The notes under the pieces: generated by a model
What the model saw: the letters and a program-made list of their open reading frames with translations, nothing else
Told to the model about the DNA's origin: nothing
Database searches by the model: none
Part shown: positions 22,576 to 33,606 of the stretch, in pieces
How positions within the stretch are numbered: the stretch's first letter is position 1
Layout of the letters: the number at the start of each line of letters is the position of its first letter
Origin: Cercis canadensis
Lineage: Eukaryota > Streptophyta > Magnoliopsida > Fabales > Fabaceae
Reading direction: 5' to 3'
NCBI GenBank assembly: GCA_003255065.1
Contig: QAOA01007962.1
Span: 655,229-719,228, forward strand
Length of the DNA stretch: 64,000 nucleotides
Made by a program: the position numbers and the translations under genes

Positions 22576-24242
22576 ATGAATACACAAAGTTCTGCTCATT
22601 CTTCCCATAAGCCACCATACTTCAATGGTGACAACTACAAGTATTGGGAGGAAAGAATGGAGATGTACTTGGAATCCATAGACTACAAGGTTTGGGCTAT
22701 TGTGAGAAATCGGATGACATTGCCAATGAAACTAGTGGATGGAGTACAAGTTCTAAAGGAAGAAAGCGAGTTCACTATAGAAGATAAACTCATTTACACC
22801 TTAAACTCCAAAGTTAGATACAACATCGTCTGTGCTGTTTCTCCAAAAGAGTATGAGCAAATAGCTTTATGCAATTCAGCAACATAGATGTGGGACCGAC
22901 TGAAAGTCATACATGAAGGAACAAGCCATGTGAAGGAAGCCAAGAATGATTTATTTGGTTCCCAATATGGAATGTTCCGCATGGGGAAGGATGAAGATCT
23001 AAAGTCTTTCTTTTTTCAATTTCTTTGGATCATAAATAATCTCAAGAGTCTTGGGAGAAAATACACTCAAAAGGAGCAAGTTAAGAAGTTGTTTAGTTGC
23101 TTAACAGAAAAATGGGAAACAAAGGTCACGGTTCTCGTCCAATATGTTAAAACAAATGAAATGATTGTGGACTAGTTGAGATGGTAGTTAGAGGTATATC
23201 AAACGATGTTATTTAAAAAGAAAAATTGTTTAGATGATCACAAGAAAAAGAGTATAGCCCTAACCAGCACCATTTAAGAAACTAGTTCTACTTCAAGAGA
23301 ACCAATTTCCAACGATGACGATGTAGCTCTGGTGTCAAGAAAATTTCTTCATAAAATGAAAAGGCATAATTACAAAATGAAATTTCTACCTAGAAGCAGC
23401 AAAGAATCAGTTATATGCTATGAAAGCAAGAAGCCTGGACACATCAAGTCAGATTGCCCCAACCTCAAGAAGAAGAAGTTTTATAGAAGGGATAAGAAGA
23501 AGCCTATGATTGCTTCATAGAGTGATGTTGATTCATCTTCAAATAGTGATGACTTGGATGAAGAGAACCTAGCAAACTTCTGTTTCATGGAAAACATAGA
23601 AAGCAGTAAAGAGGTAAGTGATTCTGAAACCAAGCTAGATTCTCCTCCTTCTTATGAATAGCTAAATCAAGCTTTTGAAGATCTAGCTTTTGACTATGAA
23701 AATAGGCTTGCAAAGATAGAAGCTCTTAAGAAAATAGTCAAATAGCATATTAAAGAAATTGATTTGCTCAAGAAAGATAGTTTAGAACTAGCTCAACGAT
23801 TTAAAGCTTTGCAAATTGAAAATGATTCTCTTAAGAAAAATCAACTGCTCACTCTTTCTATTCTTAAAGAAAACAATGATTTAAAAAAGAAGGAAAGTGA
23901 GCTGTCAAAGGATCTAGCAAAATTTATTCAAGGGCATAGAAACTTGAATGCTTTGCTAGGGAGACAGAGAGTTGGAAATGACAAAGTAGGTTTGCATTAT
24001 AGTGAATCTCAACTAGCAAAGTTATCTATAAATTTCTTTGTCAGAGAACCAGCCTCTCACAGAAATTTCTTTTTCAAAGCCTTAGCTTCTCATTCTTCTA
24101 TAAGGAAAACATGATTTTACTGTGGTAATACTAGAAATCTTTTATTTAACTGTAAATTTAAGAAATTATGTGTAGCAAGGAAAATGATTTGGGTACCTAA
24201 AAGTACCTATGCCACTAACAACCAAGGATCCAAAATAGTTTG
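22576..24242 (+). pseudogene. Copia-B gag (broken)
   Basis: Starts with MNTQSSAHSSHKPPYFNGDN, followed by YKYWEERMEMYLESIDYKVW, the standard opening of SIRE/Tork-type gag. One frame is kept from 22576 to 24114, broken by stops (22885, 23173, 23276, 23518, 23660, 23743). The zinc knuckle near 23420 reads CYESKKPGHIKSDCP, with Ser in place of the second Cys. A long Lys/Glu/Leu-rich coiled-coil segment (23764-23950) follows, then a second knuckle-like region near 24118 (FYCGNTRNLLFNCK). It packages the element RNA when intact; here it cannot be made in full. Confidence 0.85.
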
Positions 24243-27200
24243 GGTACCTAAGACCTCCTAAACTCCTTTGCAGGTGTGCTTCAAAGCCAACAGTGACTTT
24301 TGGTACTTTGACAGTGATTGCTCTAAACATATGATTGGAGATCCAACCAAGTTCACTTTCATTTATAAAAAGACATGGGAGATGTCACTTTTGGAGATAA
24401 TGGCAAAGGGAGAATTGTTGGAGTTGGTAAAGTAGCTATGAGCACTTCTTTTACTCTTGATAATATTTATTTAGTAGAAGGTTTAATGCATAACATGTTA
24501 AGCATTAGTCAGCTATGTGACAAAGGTAACAAAGTTGTTTTTGAATCATCACATTGTATCATTTTTTTTAATTGCATAGTGATAAAGTGTTGTTTGTTTG
24601 TGGGTCATAGAGGCGCAAATGTGTACGTAGTATCCAAAGAGGGACTGGATTTCAAACATGAAACTTATTTTTCATCCCAAAGCAGCAACGCCTAGCTATA
24701 GCATAGAAGGCTTGGTCATATAAACCGTAATCTAATTTCTAAACTGGCCAAGGAAGAACTAGTTTCTAGATTACCGAAATTCATTTTTGAAAAGGACAAA
24801 GTCTGCTCAGCCTGTCAGGAAGGCAAGCAAACTAAGCCATCTTTCAAAGCCAAGAAAGAGCTTTCTACTTCTAGGCCACTGCAGTTGCTTCATATGGATC
24901 TCTTTGGACCTACATCCACATTCAACTTGAATGGCAAGAAGTATGAATTTGTAATAATTGATGACTATTCACGATTCACTTGGGTTTGGTTTCTTGCTCA
25001 TAAAGATGAAACTTTTATTGTTTTTGATAGCTTTTGCAAGAAAGTCCAAAATGAAAAAGGTAGTACTATTTCCTCTATAAGAAGTGATCATGGTGGAGAA
25101 TTTGAGAATTAGTTTTTCAAATTTTTTTTGTGAAAACCATGGTATTCAACATAATTTCTCATGGCCTAGGACTCCTTAACAAAATGGGATAGTTGAGAGG
25201 AAAAATAGGACAATGGTAGAAATGGGCAGAACCATGTTAGTTGAAAATGATCTTCAAAAATATTTCTAGGCAAAAGCTGTAAATACAACTTGCTATATTT
25301 TGAACAGATGCTTGATAAGGAAAATTTTAAGGAAAACTCCTTATGAGTTGTGCACAGGGAGAAAACTGAATGTGAGTTACTTCCATGTTTTTGGCTGTAA
25401 GTGCTTTATTATGAATAATGGTAAGGAGCATTTAGGTAAATTTGATTCAAAATCCAATAAAGGGATTTTCCTAGGTTATTCTTCAACCAGCAAAGCATAT
25501 AGAGTATTCAACAGAAAAACTCTTTATGTCAAAGAATCTATGCATGTTATTTTTTTGAACCTAACATTCCATTGTGTACTCCTACTCTTAAGGATGATGA
25601 AGTAGTGCAAGAGGAGATTTTAGTACTTACTCAACAGGTAAACAAAGAGGAAATTGTTCAGACAGAAACAGTTCAGGAAGAAACTCCACTACAGAATGCT
25701 AGAGAAATACTTCCAAAAGAAATTAGAACTACCAATAATCATCCAATTAACAAAGTTATTGGAGATGTCAATAGAGAAATAAGCAATCATGCTTCACCCA
25801 GAGATTTTCATGAAAATATGTCATTCCTCTCATTCATAGAGCCATCCAACATCAACACAGGTTTACAAAATGAAGCTTGGATAGTAACAATGCTAGATGA
25901 GCTAAACTAGTTTGAAAGGAACAAAGTTTGGACACTTGTACCATATTCAGATGATCTTAGCATCATTGGTACAAAGTGGGTCTTTAGAAACAAACTAGAT
26001 GAAGATGGTAAAGTGGTAAGAAATAAAACTAGATTGGTAGCACAAGGTCATAACCAACAAGAAGGTATTGATTTCGAAGAAACCTTTTCTCCAGTAGCTA
26101 GATTAGAAGCTATTAGAATGCTACTTGCTTTTGCATGCTATAAAGATTTCAAACTCTTTCAAATAGATGTGAAAAGTGCTTTCTTAAATGGTTTTATTAG
26201 TAAGGAAGTATATGTGATGCAACCTCCCAATTTTGAAAGCTTAGAGTATCCAAACCATGTTTATAAACTCTCTAAAGCTCTTTATGGTCTTAAACAAGCT
26301 CCAAGAGGTTGGTATGATAGATTTAGTGTGTTTCTTTTGCAAAATGGTTTTAAAAGAGAAAAAGTAGATACTACTCTTTTCACTAAGCATTATATACTCA
26401 TTGTACAAATCTATGTTGATGATATTATTTTTGGATATACTAATGAATTGTTGTGCAAGAATTTTGAGAAACTTATGAAAGAAAAATTTGAAATGAGCAC
26501 AATGGGAGAATTAATATTCTTTCTCATATTTCAAGTAAAGCAAGCTTCAGATGGCATATTCCTAAACCAATGCAAGTATACAAATGAGTTACAAAAGAAG
26601 TTTGGAATGAGAAATGAAAAAGGAATAGCTACTCCTATGAGTCCATCTACAAAGCTGGATCTGGACGAAAAGGGAAAACCAATTTATGAGAAAAAGTACA
26701 GAGGCATGATCTGTTCTCTACTATATCTCACTGCTAGTAGATCATATATTATATTCAGTGTGTACTCATGTGCTAGATGTCAAGTTGCACCAAAGGAATA
26801 TCACCTTACAACTAAGAAAAGAATTTTTAGATATTTGATAGCTACTTTGAATGTGGGAAGATGGCACATCAAAATTAGTTCTTTTGAGCTAATTGCAAAT
26901 ACAGATTCAGATTATGCTAGATGCACCATAAATCGAATAAGTACCAGTGGATGATGTCAATTTTTAGGAAATTCTCTAGTATCTTGGCAATACAAGAAGC
27001 AATATGTTATAGCACAATCCATTGCTGAAGCTGAAGATATGGTAGTTGGAAATTGTTACTCTCAAATCCTTTGGATGAAGCAATAGCTTGCTGATTATGG
27101 TATTTCTTTAACTAATATTCCTATGCTATGTTATAATACTAGTGCCATAAATATTGCCAAAAATCATGTTCAGCATTCTAGAACATAGCAAGTAGATATC

Positions 27201-27341
27201 AAGCACCATTTCCTTCAAGATCATGTCTTGAAATGTGACATTGAACTAGCTCTTATCAATACCAAAGAACAGCTTGCTAACATCTTCACTAAGCATTGGT
27301 AGAAGAGAGGTTTTGTTATCGAAGACATGAACTTGGGATGA
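24243..27341 (+). pseudogene. Copia-B pol: PR-INT-RT-RNaseH (broken)
   Basis: Protease reads WYFDSDCSKHMIGDPTKFT near 24300, where D-S-G has become D-S-D. GAG-pre-integrase and integrase run 24700-25560, with HMDLFGPTSTFNLNGKKYEF, DDYSRFTWVWFLAHKDET, SDHGGEFEN, GIVERKNRTMVEMGRTM and FHVFGCKCFI. Reverse transcriptase (25870-26740) includes TRLVAQGHNQQEGIDFEETF, DVKSAFLNGF, LYGLKQAPRGWYDRF and the catalytic YVDDIIFG. RNase H runs from 26870 and ends LANIFTKHW...EDMNLG with the stop at 27341. Frameshifts occur near 24370 and between 25112 and 25300, with further stops. Integrase and RT segments remain easy to recognise, as expected for a moderately old copy. Confidence 0.9.
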
Positions 27342-27952
27342 TGAGCTTGACCTAAGTTCAACATGCATACTGCATATTCATGACATATCATAAATTTCCA
27401 TGACCTTGAGGACTAATTTTTTTTTTTATTTTAAATCAATTTAAATCTATGAGCTAACAAGTTTGTTGAAAACTGTGTTGATTTTTGCACCAAAGCTGGT
27501 TTACAAGCTAGTTCTTGTCTTCTCTCATGTTGTTCATATGATATCAAGTTAATTCTATGAAGATTAGGCCTCTTTCTTAAAGGATGGATTATTGTTTAAA
27601 AGGATTGGGTATGCTTATTTGATAAAATTGGATCTATTTTAAATCCATATGGCATTTTCTCTGTTGGGCCTCTAAATTTCTACTGATCCATTAAGCCAAA
27701 ACGCCCCATTTCATTAAAACCTCGGTTTCCCGCATGAATAAAATCCAACTTTTTGCCAATTGACCCTTCAGTTACCTGACTCATCTTCTTTCCTAAACCA
27801 GTTCTACAAAATCCCTAGATTTTTGCCATTCACCCCATTACAGAGCTCCCTATCTCCTAATTTCTTGCAGCTCTCCTTAATCAATTTTCAGTTAGACCTA
27901 TAAACCGCCTTTAACTTCTCTAAAGTTTTCCATAAAGTAAGTTACAGAGATC
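27342..27952 (+). other. Spacer between pol and env-like ORF of Copia-B
   Basis: Non-coding 600 bases with poly-T runs near 27417-27434. In SIRE elements this interval may hold signals for expressing the second ORF; I can point to none with confidence. Confidence 0.55.
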
Positions 27953-28100
27953 ATGAGATTCAAAAACTGCCTTAGACACTCTCAGCGAATGGGAAGAAAA
28001 GGAAAAGAAACTTCTAGCAACACACAGGAAATTGCCATTGTTGTTTAAAAGTCTTCTTCCTCAGAAAAGATTAATGATTCTTTCTAGTAAGCCATGTAGC

Positions 28101-28833
28101 CTATGTAGCACAGGTACAAGTACAGATTTCGTATCCGGTATGAGTATGAAATACGGGTATGGTATTTTAAAAAAAAATAAGGGTACGAGTACACCACATC
28201 ATATATATATTAAATAAAATAAAATCTTAAAATCATTTAAACATTAAAAATACATCAGCCCATAAACTCAATTTCTATTCAGCCTATCCAAATTGGCCTT
28301 ATTACTCTAATGTCTAATTTAACTAATGAAAATAATATAAATATAAGAAAACAAAGAGAAGAGAGAGAACAAGTGTCCTCTGTTACACCTCTTTTATGTA
28401 AGGGATCCTTTGGTGTTTACCTAGAAGCAAAGCCAGGAGCATAGCTCAGTGATTTAGTGTTATAGCTCCTTTAAGCAAAGACACGTGTTACCCAAGTTGA
28501 TAAACTTGATGCCTTCTCCTCTTGTTTGCTTCTTTCATCTCCCTCTCCCTCTTTTTCCTCATCTACTGGCATAGGTGTCCCTTTGCGGGTCCAAACTTAT
28601 TGCCGGGAAAAATCAAGTACTCAATGATCAACAGAGGCTGAAGTTCCTGCCCACATAATGGAAATGAAATCCAAAGAAGTTCATACAAGTCCCAAAATTG
28701 ATGGCCATCAGCGTTTAAAACACCTAACAAAAAAGCTACTAGTATGTGTTCCGTACAGGGGAACGCATTTTACGTTTCGGATACGTACCCGAAATGGGTA
28801 CGCCCCCAATTTTGACGTTTCGGTGCTTCATAG
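28101..28833. mobile_element. hAT-like non-autonomous element (TSD CATGYAGC)
   Basis: The terminal inverted repeat is about 11 bases: CTATGTAGCAC at the left, GTGCTTCATAG at the right. The 8-base flanks CATGTAGC (28093-28100) and CATGCAGC (28834-28841) match with one change; 8 bases is the hAT target size. Subterminal words GGTAC, GGATACG and GGGTACG occur near both ends in opposite orientation (28110-28190 and 28745-28815), as is usual for hAT transposase binding. Internal sequence is non-coding. On the env-like host frame the reading resumes beyond it. At 733 bases it has no transposase. Confidence 0.75.
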
Positions 28834-29038
28834 CATGCAGCAAAGTACCAAGATTAGTGGCCCCAGTGCCAAGGGCAAGGAGCCCATGCATGTAGATCAA
28901 GATACTCACATGGCTAACCCACAAGAAGCTCAGTAAAAACCAAATGGAGAGGAGGAAGAACTGGTTCCTCTTAAATCTTTTGGAGGCTTCAAGCTTCTAG
29001 AGGGACCATTTGCAATGCTATATCTGGGTTAGAATGTA

Positions 29039-30011
29039 GGCTCTTGGACAAAATTAATGTAGTGTAGAAAGATTATTACCAAAATAGGGTAGTTGCAAAC
29101 TAAATTACCGAAATAATGCATTCTGAAAAAATTCAAAATTAAAAAAAAAAAAAACAAAGTTGGTAAGGTGGGATCCACCGGATACGGCGGGGGCCCATGG
29201 CACCTTCTCACTCAACACGCCGTGAGCCCACAGCGTGTCTCCCCTTTGTCCCCTTCACCACCTGCGTGAAGATTGCTTGAAATTTGGACAATTTACTGAA
29301 ATTACATCAATAAATTTCTGACCTAAAACCATATTTTCACGGCAACGATGAAGAACTTCAACTACAACTAATGGGTCTGAACGGAAAAGGTAATTGCGCA
29401 ATGAATTGAGATTACCTTGCCTCAAGCTCAAGAAAATCTTCTCCACCAAAAATGCATCTAGAAGAGAAGTTGAAGAAACGGGTTCTTTTTCATTGGAATT
29501 GCTAAAGCTCTCATGGGTTCGGAGAGAAGGGAGGCCATGATTGGGGCCAGTGTCCGCAAAAGAAGAGAAGCAGTGAAGTCTATGTAAAGTGCACTGTTGG
29601 GCATAAAAGGGAAGCTTTCTGGAGGCTGTGATAGTTCTCAGAGCAAGGTTTTGGAAGGGGAGACATTGGCTGGCCATGTGAAAACAGAACAATTAAAGAA
29701 ACATCCACAAGTTTAGCTGCTCCTCCGTGAAACTATGGAAGTTTAAGTGTCAAACTTTCCCAGCTGTGAAGGTTTCTGCCATTGACAACTGCTGACTAAG
29801 CTCTGGGAGGGAGACACGCCGTGGGGCCCACGGCGTGTTCAGTGAGAAGGTGTCACGGGGCTCTTGGTGTGTCCGGTGGGCCTCACCCTGCCAACTTTTT
29901 TTTTTTTTAAATTTTGATTTTTTTCAGAATGCATTATTTCGGTAATTTAGTTTGCAACTACCCTATTTTGGTAATAATCTTTCACCACTGCATTAATTCG
30001 GTCAAAGAGCC
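29039..30011. mobile_element. Mutator-like element carrying a PPR gene fragment
   Basis: Terminal inverted repeats are about 205 bases (29039-29245 and about 29805-30011). They start GGCTCTTGGACAAAATTAAT and share 'gattattaccaaaatagggt', 'ttaccgaaataatgcattct' and 'aacacgccgtg' in order. The 9-base flanks are TAGAATGTA (29030-29038) and TGGAATGTA (30012-30020), one mismatch, the Mutator target length. Between the repeats lies about 560 bases of foreign sequence: a PPR-protein 5' region on the minus strand. Long repeats around a captured gene piece and no transposase define a Pack-MULE. It is inserted in the Copia-B env-like ORF. An internal CG-rich part of the repeats (CACGCCGTGGGCC) could form a strong hairpin. 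Confidence 0.85.
29255..29692 (-). pseudogene. PPR-protein N-terminal fragment captured by the Mutator-like element
   Basis: An intact 145-codon minus-strand frame begins MFCFHMASQCLPFQNLALRT. The start is Arg/Ser/aromatic-rich with few acidic residues, as in mitochondrial targeting peptides. It continues LLDAFLVEKIFLSLRQGNLN, NYLFRSDPLVVVEVLHRCRE and FIDVISVNCPNFKQ. This resembles, from memory, the segment before the repeats of a long plant PPR RNA-binding protein (At5g55840-like). The match stops at about FKQSS, just where the terminal inverted repeat begins, and the frame ends within that repeat. Roughly 110 bases upstream of the start, up to 29802, would be the captured 5' leader. No PPR repeat itself is present. 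It could be transcribed but would yield only a truncated protein. Confidence 0.6.
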
Positions 30012-30439
30012 TGGAATGTACCCAAGAAGTCCCCTGTTATAGAAATTCCTGAAATTCATCTCGCCACTCCTCTTGACTCTCCTGTTAGACCAAAGGAAAT
30101 TCCCACTGAATCCAACACTCCAAAAGTTGTAAGGACAAAGATGACATCTCGAAAAAAAGTTTTTGTGCCTAATCCTACTCCACCTCGAGCTCTAGGAAAT
30201 CTCTTCCAATCTTGAGAGATTGAGAAGCATTTTAAGAAGAAATTCTTCCTGAGAAAGGTAGTTCTAGGTTCTTTTGTGAAGTAGACGGAACAAACAGAGA
30301 CAACAGAGGCCATTGATGAAGCAATTGCTATTGAAGCAACTTTTAGACATCGAAGAACCAATCCTACCACAACTAGTAAAATTATTTTATGCTCTTCTTC
30401 AACCTTTAAAAGGTGTAAATTATGGTAGCATATATTTAA

Positions 30440-32201
30440 GAGTAAAACTCCTTTTTGATCCTTGAAAGAAGCACTCGGTGACACTTTCATCCTTAAAAGA
30501 TTTTTAGTGACAAATTAGTCCTCGAAAGATCATTCCATCCGCCATTTTAGTCCTCCGTTAGGCTCCGTTAGTGGGACTTAACATAAAATGCCACGTGGCA
30601 CGTTAAGTGCTGACGTGACATATTAATTTTTTTTTAAAAAAAACCCTCCTCTCTCATTTCTCTTTCTCTCTCTTCCCTTCCTCTTTCATTTCTCTCTCTT
30701 TTCCCCGTCTCTCTCATTTCTCTTTCTCTCAATCTTACACTGACAGCTAGTCCGAAAAAGACTATAGTGAGCATTGAGAGAAAAGATATGGTTTTCCATC
30801 TTATGAAGCGAAGCAAGAGCGAAAGTAGGGAGACTAGTTATCTGTTAAACTAGGAGACTACAACATAAAATCCGAAGAAGCCAAGTTCACTGGCTCTCTC
30901 CTTCTCAAATGTTTTGAAGTACTGGTAAATTATTGTAACAACAAGCAATATCCCAGTCCGAGTTGCATGACTCAGTGAGTTATGTGTACCCCGAGTCACC
31001 TATACCCAGTCTCAAATGGTTTGTTTTTGTGCTCCTTTCTTAAAGACGATTATCATATCTACTATAGCATGGAAGGGGAAGAAGAAAGCAATGAGAGAGA
31101 CGGGGAAGAGAGAGAGAGAGAAATGAGAGAGGAGGGGAAGAGAGAGAAAGAGAAGCTTGAGGCTCTAGCAACGACTTATTTTACTTGCTGAATAGAGATG
31201 ATTCCATGAAGCTATACAAGTTTCTTGCAATCAAATAGTAAGATGATAGTTTCTGGGGCATGACATATCCATAGTTACGGGTTTTACGTCCATTTCATTT
31301 CCATTAGTTATGTTTTGTTTCTTAAGCATTTGCATACTTTGTTTTACGTGGGTTGTAGTCCAGTTATTAGCTAGTAGTTTTCCTTTTATTTCGGTTTTAT
31401 TGTAAGTGGCTTTGCTTATTTAAAGCTTTCGGTTCTATTGTAAGTGGCATGCTCTGTTCACTCTCATCATAACAAAGGCAAGCACAGAAGCATTTTCGAA
31501 TACCAAGTCCGAAGAATGAACGGGTGGTGAAATGCTTAGAGGCAGCCATAGAAAGGAGGGTTTGTGAGGGAGTTTGGCTAGAGTTGTGTGCAAAAAATAG
31601 AGTTGGCTTGCTCTCTGATATAACCTGAGTCCTTAGAGAGAATGAGCTTGCTGTTGTTCGAGCAGATGTGGAAACACATGGACACAATTCTGTGAATGCT
31701 TCCTATGCGAGGGATGTATCAGGGAACCAAGTTGATGTTGGATACTTCATTGAGTCGGTGAAGAGAGAGATGGGTCCTATCAATCTCCATATCAAGAATG
31801 AGATTAGATCATCTGCAAGTAGAAGCATGACAAGCTCACCCCAAACCCCCCTCTCTCATTCGGAGACAAGCTAAGATCAAGGATTAAACGCCTTTCTCTG
31901 TTATGATGACAATGAAATAGAACCCGTTTAGCTGGTCTTTCTCTCGTCTAAGTTGAAGCGAGAAAGGTGTAGAGGAGACGGGGAAGAGAGAGGAGGGTTT
32001 TTTTAAAAAAAAAATTAATGTGCCACATTAGCACTCAACATGCCACATGGCATTTTCTGTTAAGTCCCACTAACTGAGCCTAACGGAGGACTAAAATGGC
32101 AGACATAATGATCTTTCAGGGACCAATTTGTCACTAAAAATCTTTGAAGGACGAAAGTGTCACCAAGTGTATCTTTCAAGGACCAAAAAGGGGTTTTACT
32201 C
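30440..32201. mobile_element. Mutator-like element, second copy type (TSD TATATTTAA)
   Basis: Terminal inverted repeats are about 215 bases, starting GAGTAAAACTCCTTTTTGAT and ending ...AAAAAGGGGTTTTACTC (30440-30655 and 31985-32201). The 9-base duplication TATATTTAA (30431-30439 and 32202-32210) is perfect. Inside, pyrimidine-rich (30645-30735) and purine-rich (31090-31160, 31970-31995) tracts form a further inverted pair. The remaining interior (30740-31900) is not typical repeat sequence: it has open frames on both strands at 31397-31687 (-) and 31668-31874 (+). No transposase is visible. It may carry host gene pieces, as the neighbour at 29039 does, but I do not recognise the source. It is inserted in the Copia-B env-like ORF, whose reading joins up across it. 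Confidence 0.85.
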
Positions 32202-33555
32202 TATATTTAAAATCATATGTGGCTGGTGTTGAGATCACTTTAAATAAAAACTTGTTTGAACAACTCTTTGATGTGCCTGCTGAGGGAGATGAAAGGTATA
32301 TTCATAAAACCTAGCCTTCTGATTTTGTGCCATTTGTTGAAGCCATACACTCCTTATGTGATTTTCTTGAAAATATGGATGGAAGTGTACCCTATGTCCA
32401 TTGCATGAATTTTGTGACCAAAACCTTAGCCAAGTTCATAACCACCAACTTTTTTGCTAGGGTTGGTAGCGAATCCAAATTCCTTACCTCTGATCTTTAC
32501 CTTCTTTACCACATAAAGAACAAGCTTCCCTTGAACCTACCCAAGCTGATTCTTAATACCATGACATGGACTATTGGAGGAACCCGAGAGAAAGCCAACT
32601 TTTCATATGGCATGCTAATTGCCAGGATATGCAAATATTTTAATGTGAATATGACTCAATTCAAGGATGAACCCCTGCCAAGCCATTTGATCATTAGGCA
32701 ACCTTGCATTGGGTTTTTGCCTTAAGAGTATTCTAGCAACCTTTTTCCTATTAAGCAGCCTTCTGGATCTAATTGCAAAGCAGCTGCCTCCTTAACTACT
32801 TCTAAATCTCAGAAAATTGGTTATGGTAAGAAACCAGTAGCAGCTTCTCAAGCTGTGGATTATACTCAGTGGTTGAAGGATATCAACCCTATTAAGTTGG
32901 CAAAAAAGATGGGTCAAAGTTTGAACCACCAACAGAGCCAACTTATCAAGTTCTCAACCTGGCTTGCTGCTGTGGATGCTGCAATGGCCGAGCTCAAGCT
33001 CAAACTAGCTATAACTGAAGAAAGACTTGCTAATGTAGAGATGGAGCTTGCTGCTTTGAAGCCCTCATCAAGCTGATTTGTCTATGCTACTATCTCTAAA
33101 CTGTTATTTTTTAGATTTTATTATTTTGACTTGACTTTTAGTCCTAAGGGTTTGTATCTTAAACATTTGACATTTACATTTCATGAAACATGCATTTCAT
33201 ATGAAATTGTTTCTATTATACACTGTTTACTAAGCTTTCTGTAGGAACCAGTTTCTTTGCTATCAATTTCTTTCCTCCCAGTCCTGTTTTATGACAAAAA
33301 GGGAGAAAGATTGGGAAAGATCATCTAGATTCTTATGTTATGTTATGATACTGAGATAGTCTAGATGAATTATTTTTAAGATTTTTTTTTTGCCTAATAC
33401 TGAGATAGTCTAGATGAATTGTTCTTAACATGTTTTTGGAAAAACCCCTCTGTTATGAATCTACTTGTGAAAACTACTTTCTGAACTAGTTGTAAAAATA
33501 GTTTCATAGGTAAGCATATTCTTAAGGGAGATCTTTCCAGGCATTTGTCATCATC

Positions 33556-33569
33556 AAAAAATAGGAGAT
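33556..33569 (+). other. Copia-B polypurine tract
   Basis: AAAAATAGGAGA just before the 3' LTR start at 33570. A preceding stretch encodes the 'TGTCATCATCAAAAA' phrase known near SIRE 3' LTRs. Confidence 0.7.
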
Positions 33570-33606
33570 TGTTGACCCCATGGTTCTCTAATCCTAGTTT
33601 TAATGA

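Larger units (their letters stand above)
27953..33076 (+). pseudogene. Copia-B env-like ORF, split by three DNA transposons
   Basis: Four pieces (27953-28100, 28842-29038, 30012-30439, 32202-33076) carry one collinear reading. It starts MRFKNCLRHSQRMGRKGKET. The middle has VPKKSPVIEIPEIHLATPLD and a basic, Pro-rich stretch. The last and best part holds LNKNLFEQLFDVPAEGDERY, FVPFVEAIHSLCDFLENMDG, NKLPLNLPKLILNTMTWTIG and FSYGMLIARICKYFNVNMTQ. It ends with a 40-residue coiled coil (AAMAELKLKLAITEERLANV) and a stop at 33076. SIRE-type Copia elements carry a second ORF here, often called env-like; its function is unproven. I see no signal peptide or clear membrane segment. Stops occur near 28047, 28936, 30212, 32310 and 32723. 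Confidence 0.75.

Noticed and set aside
31397-31874. Two genes captured in the second Mutator-like element
   Set aside because: I could not tie either frame to a known family; kept only as an open question in the element entry.
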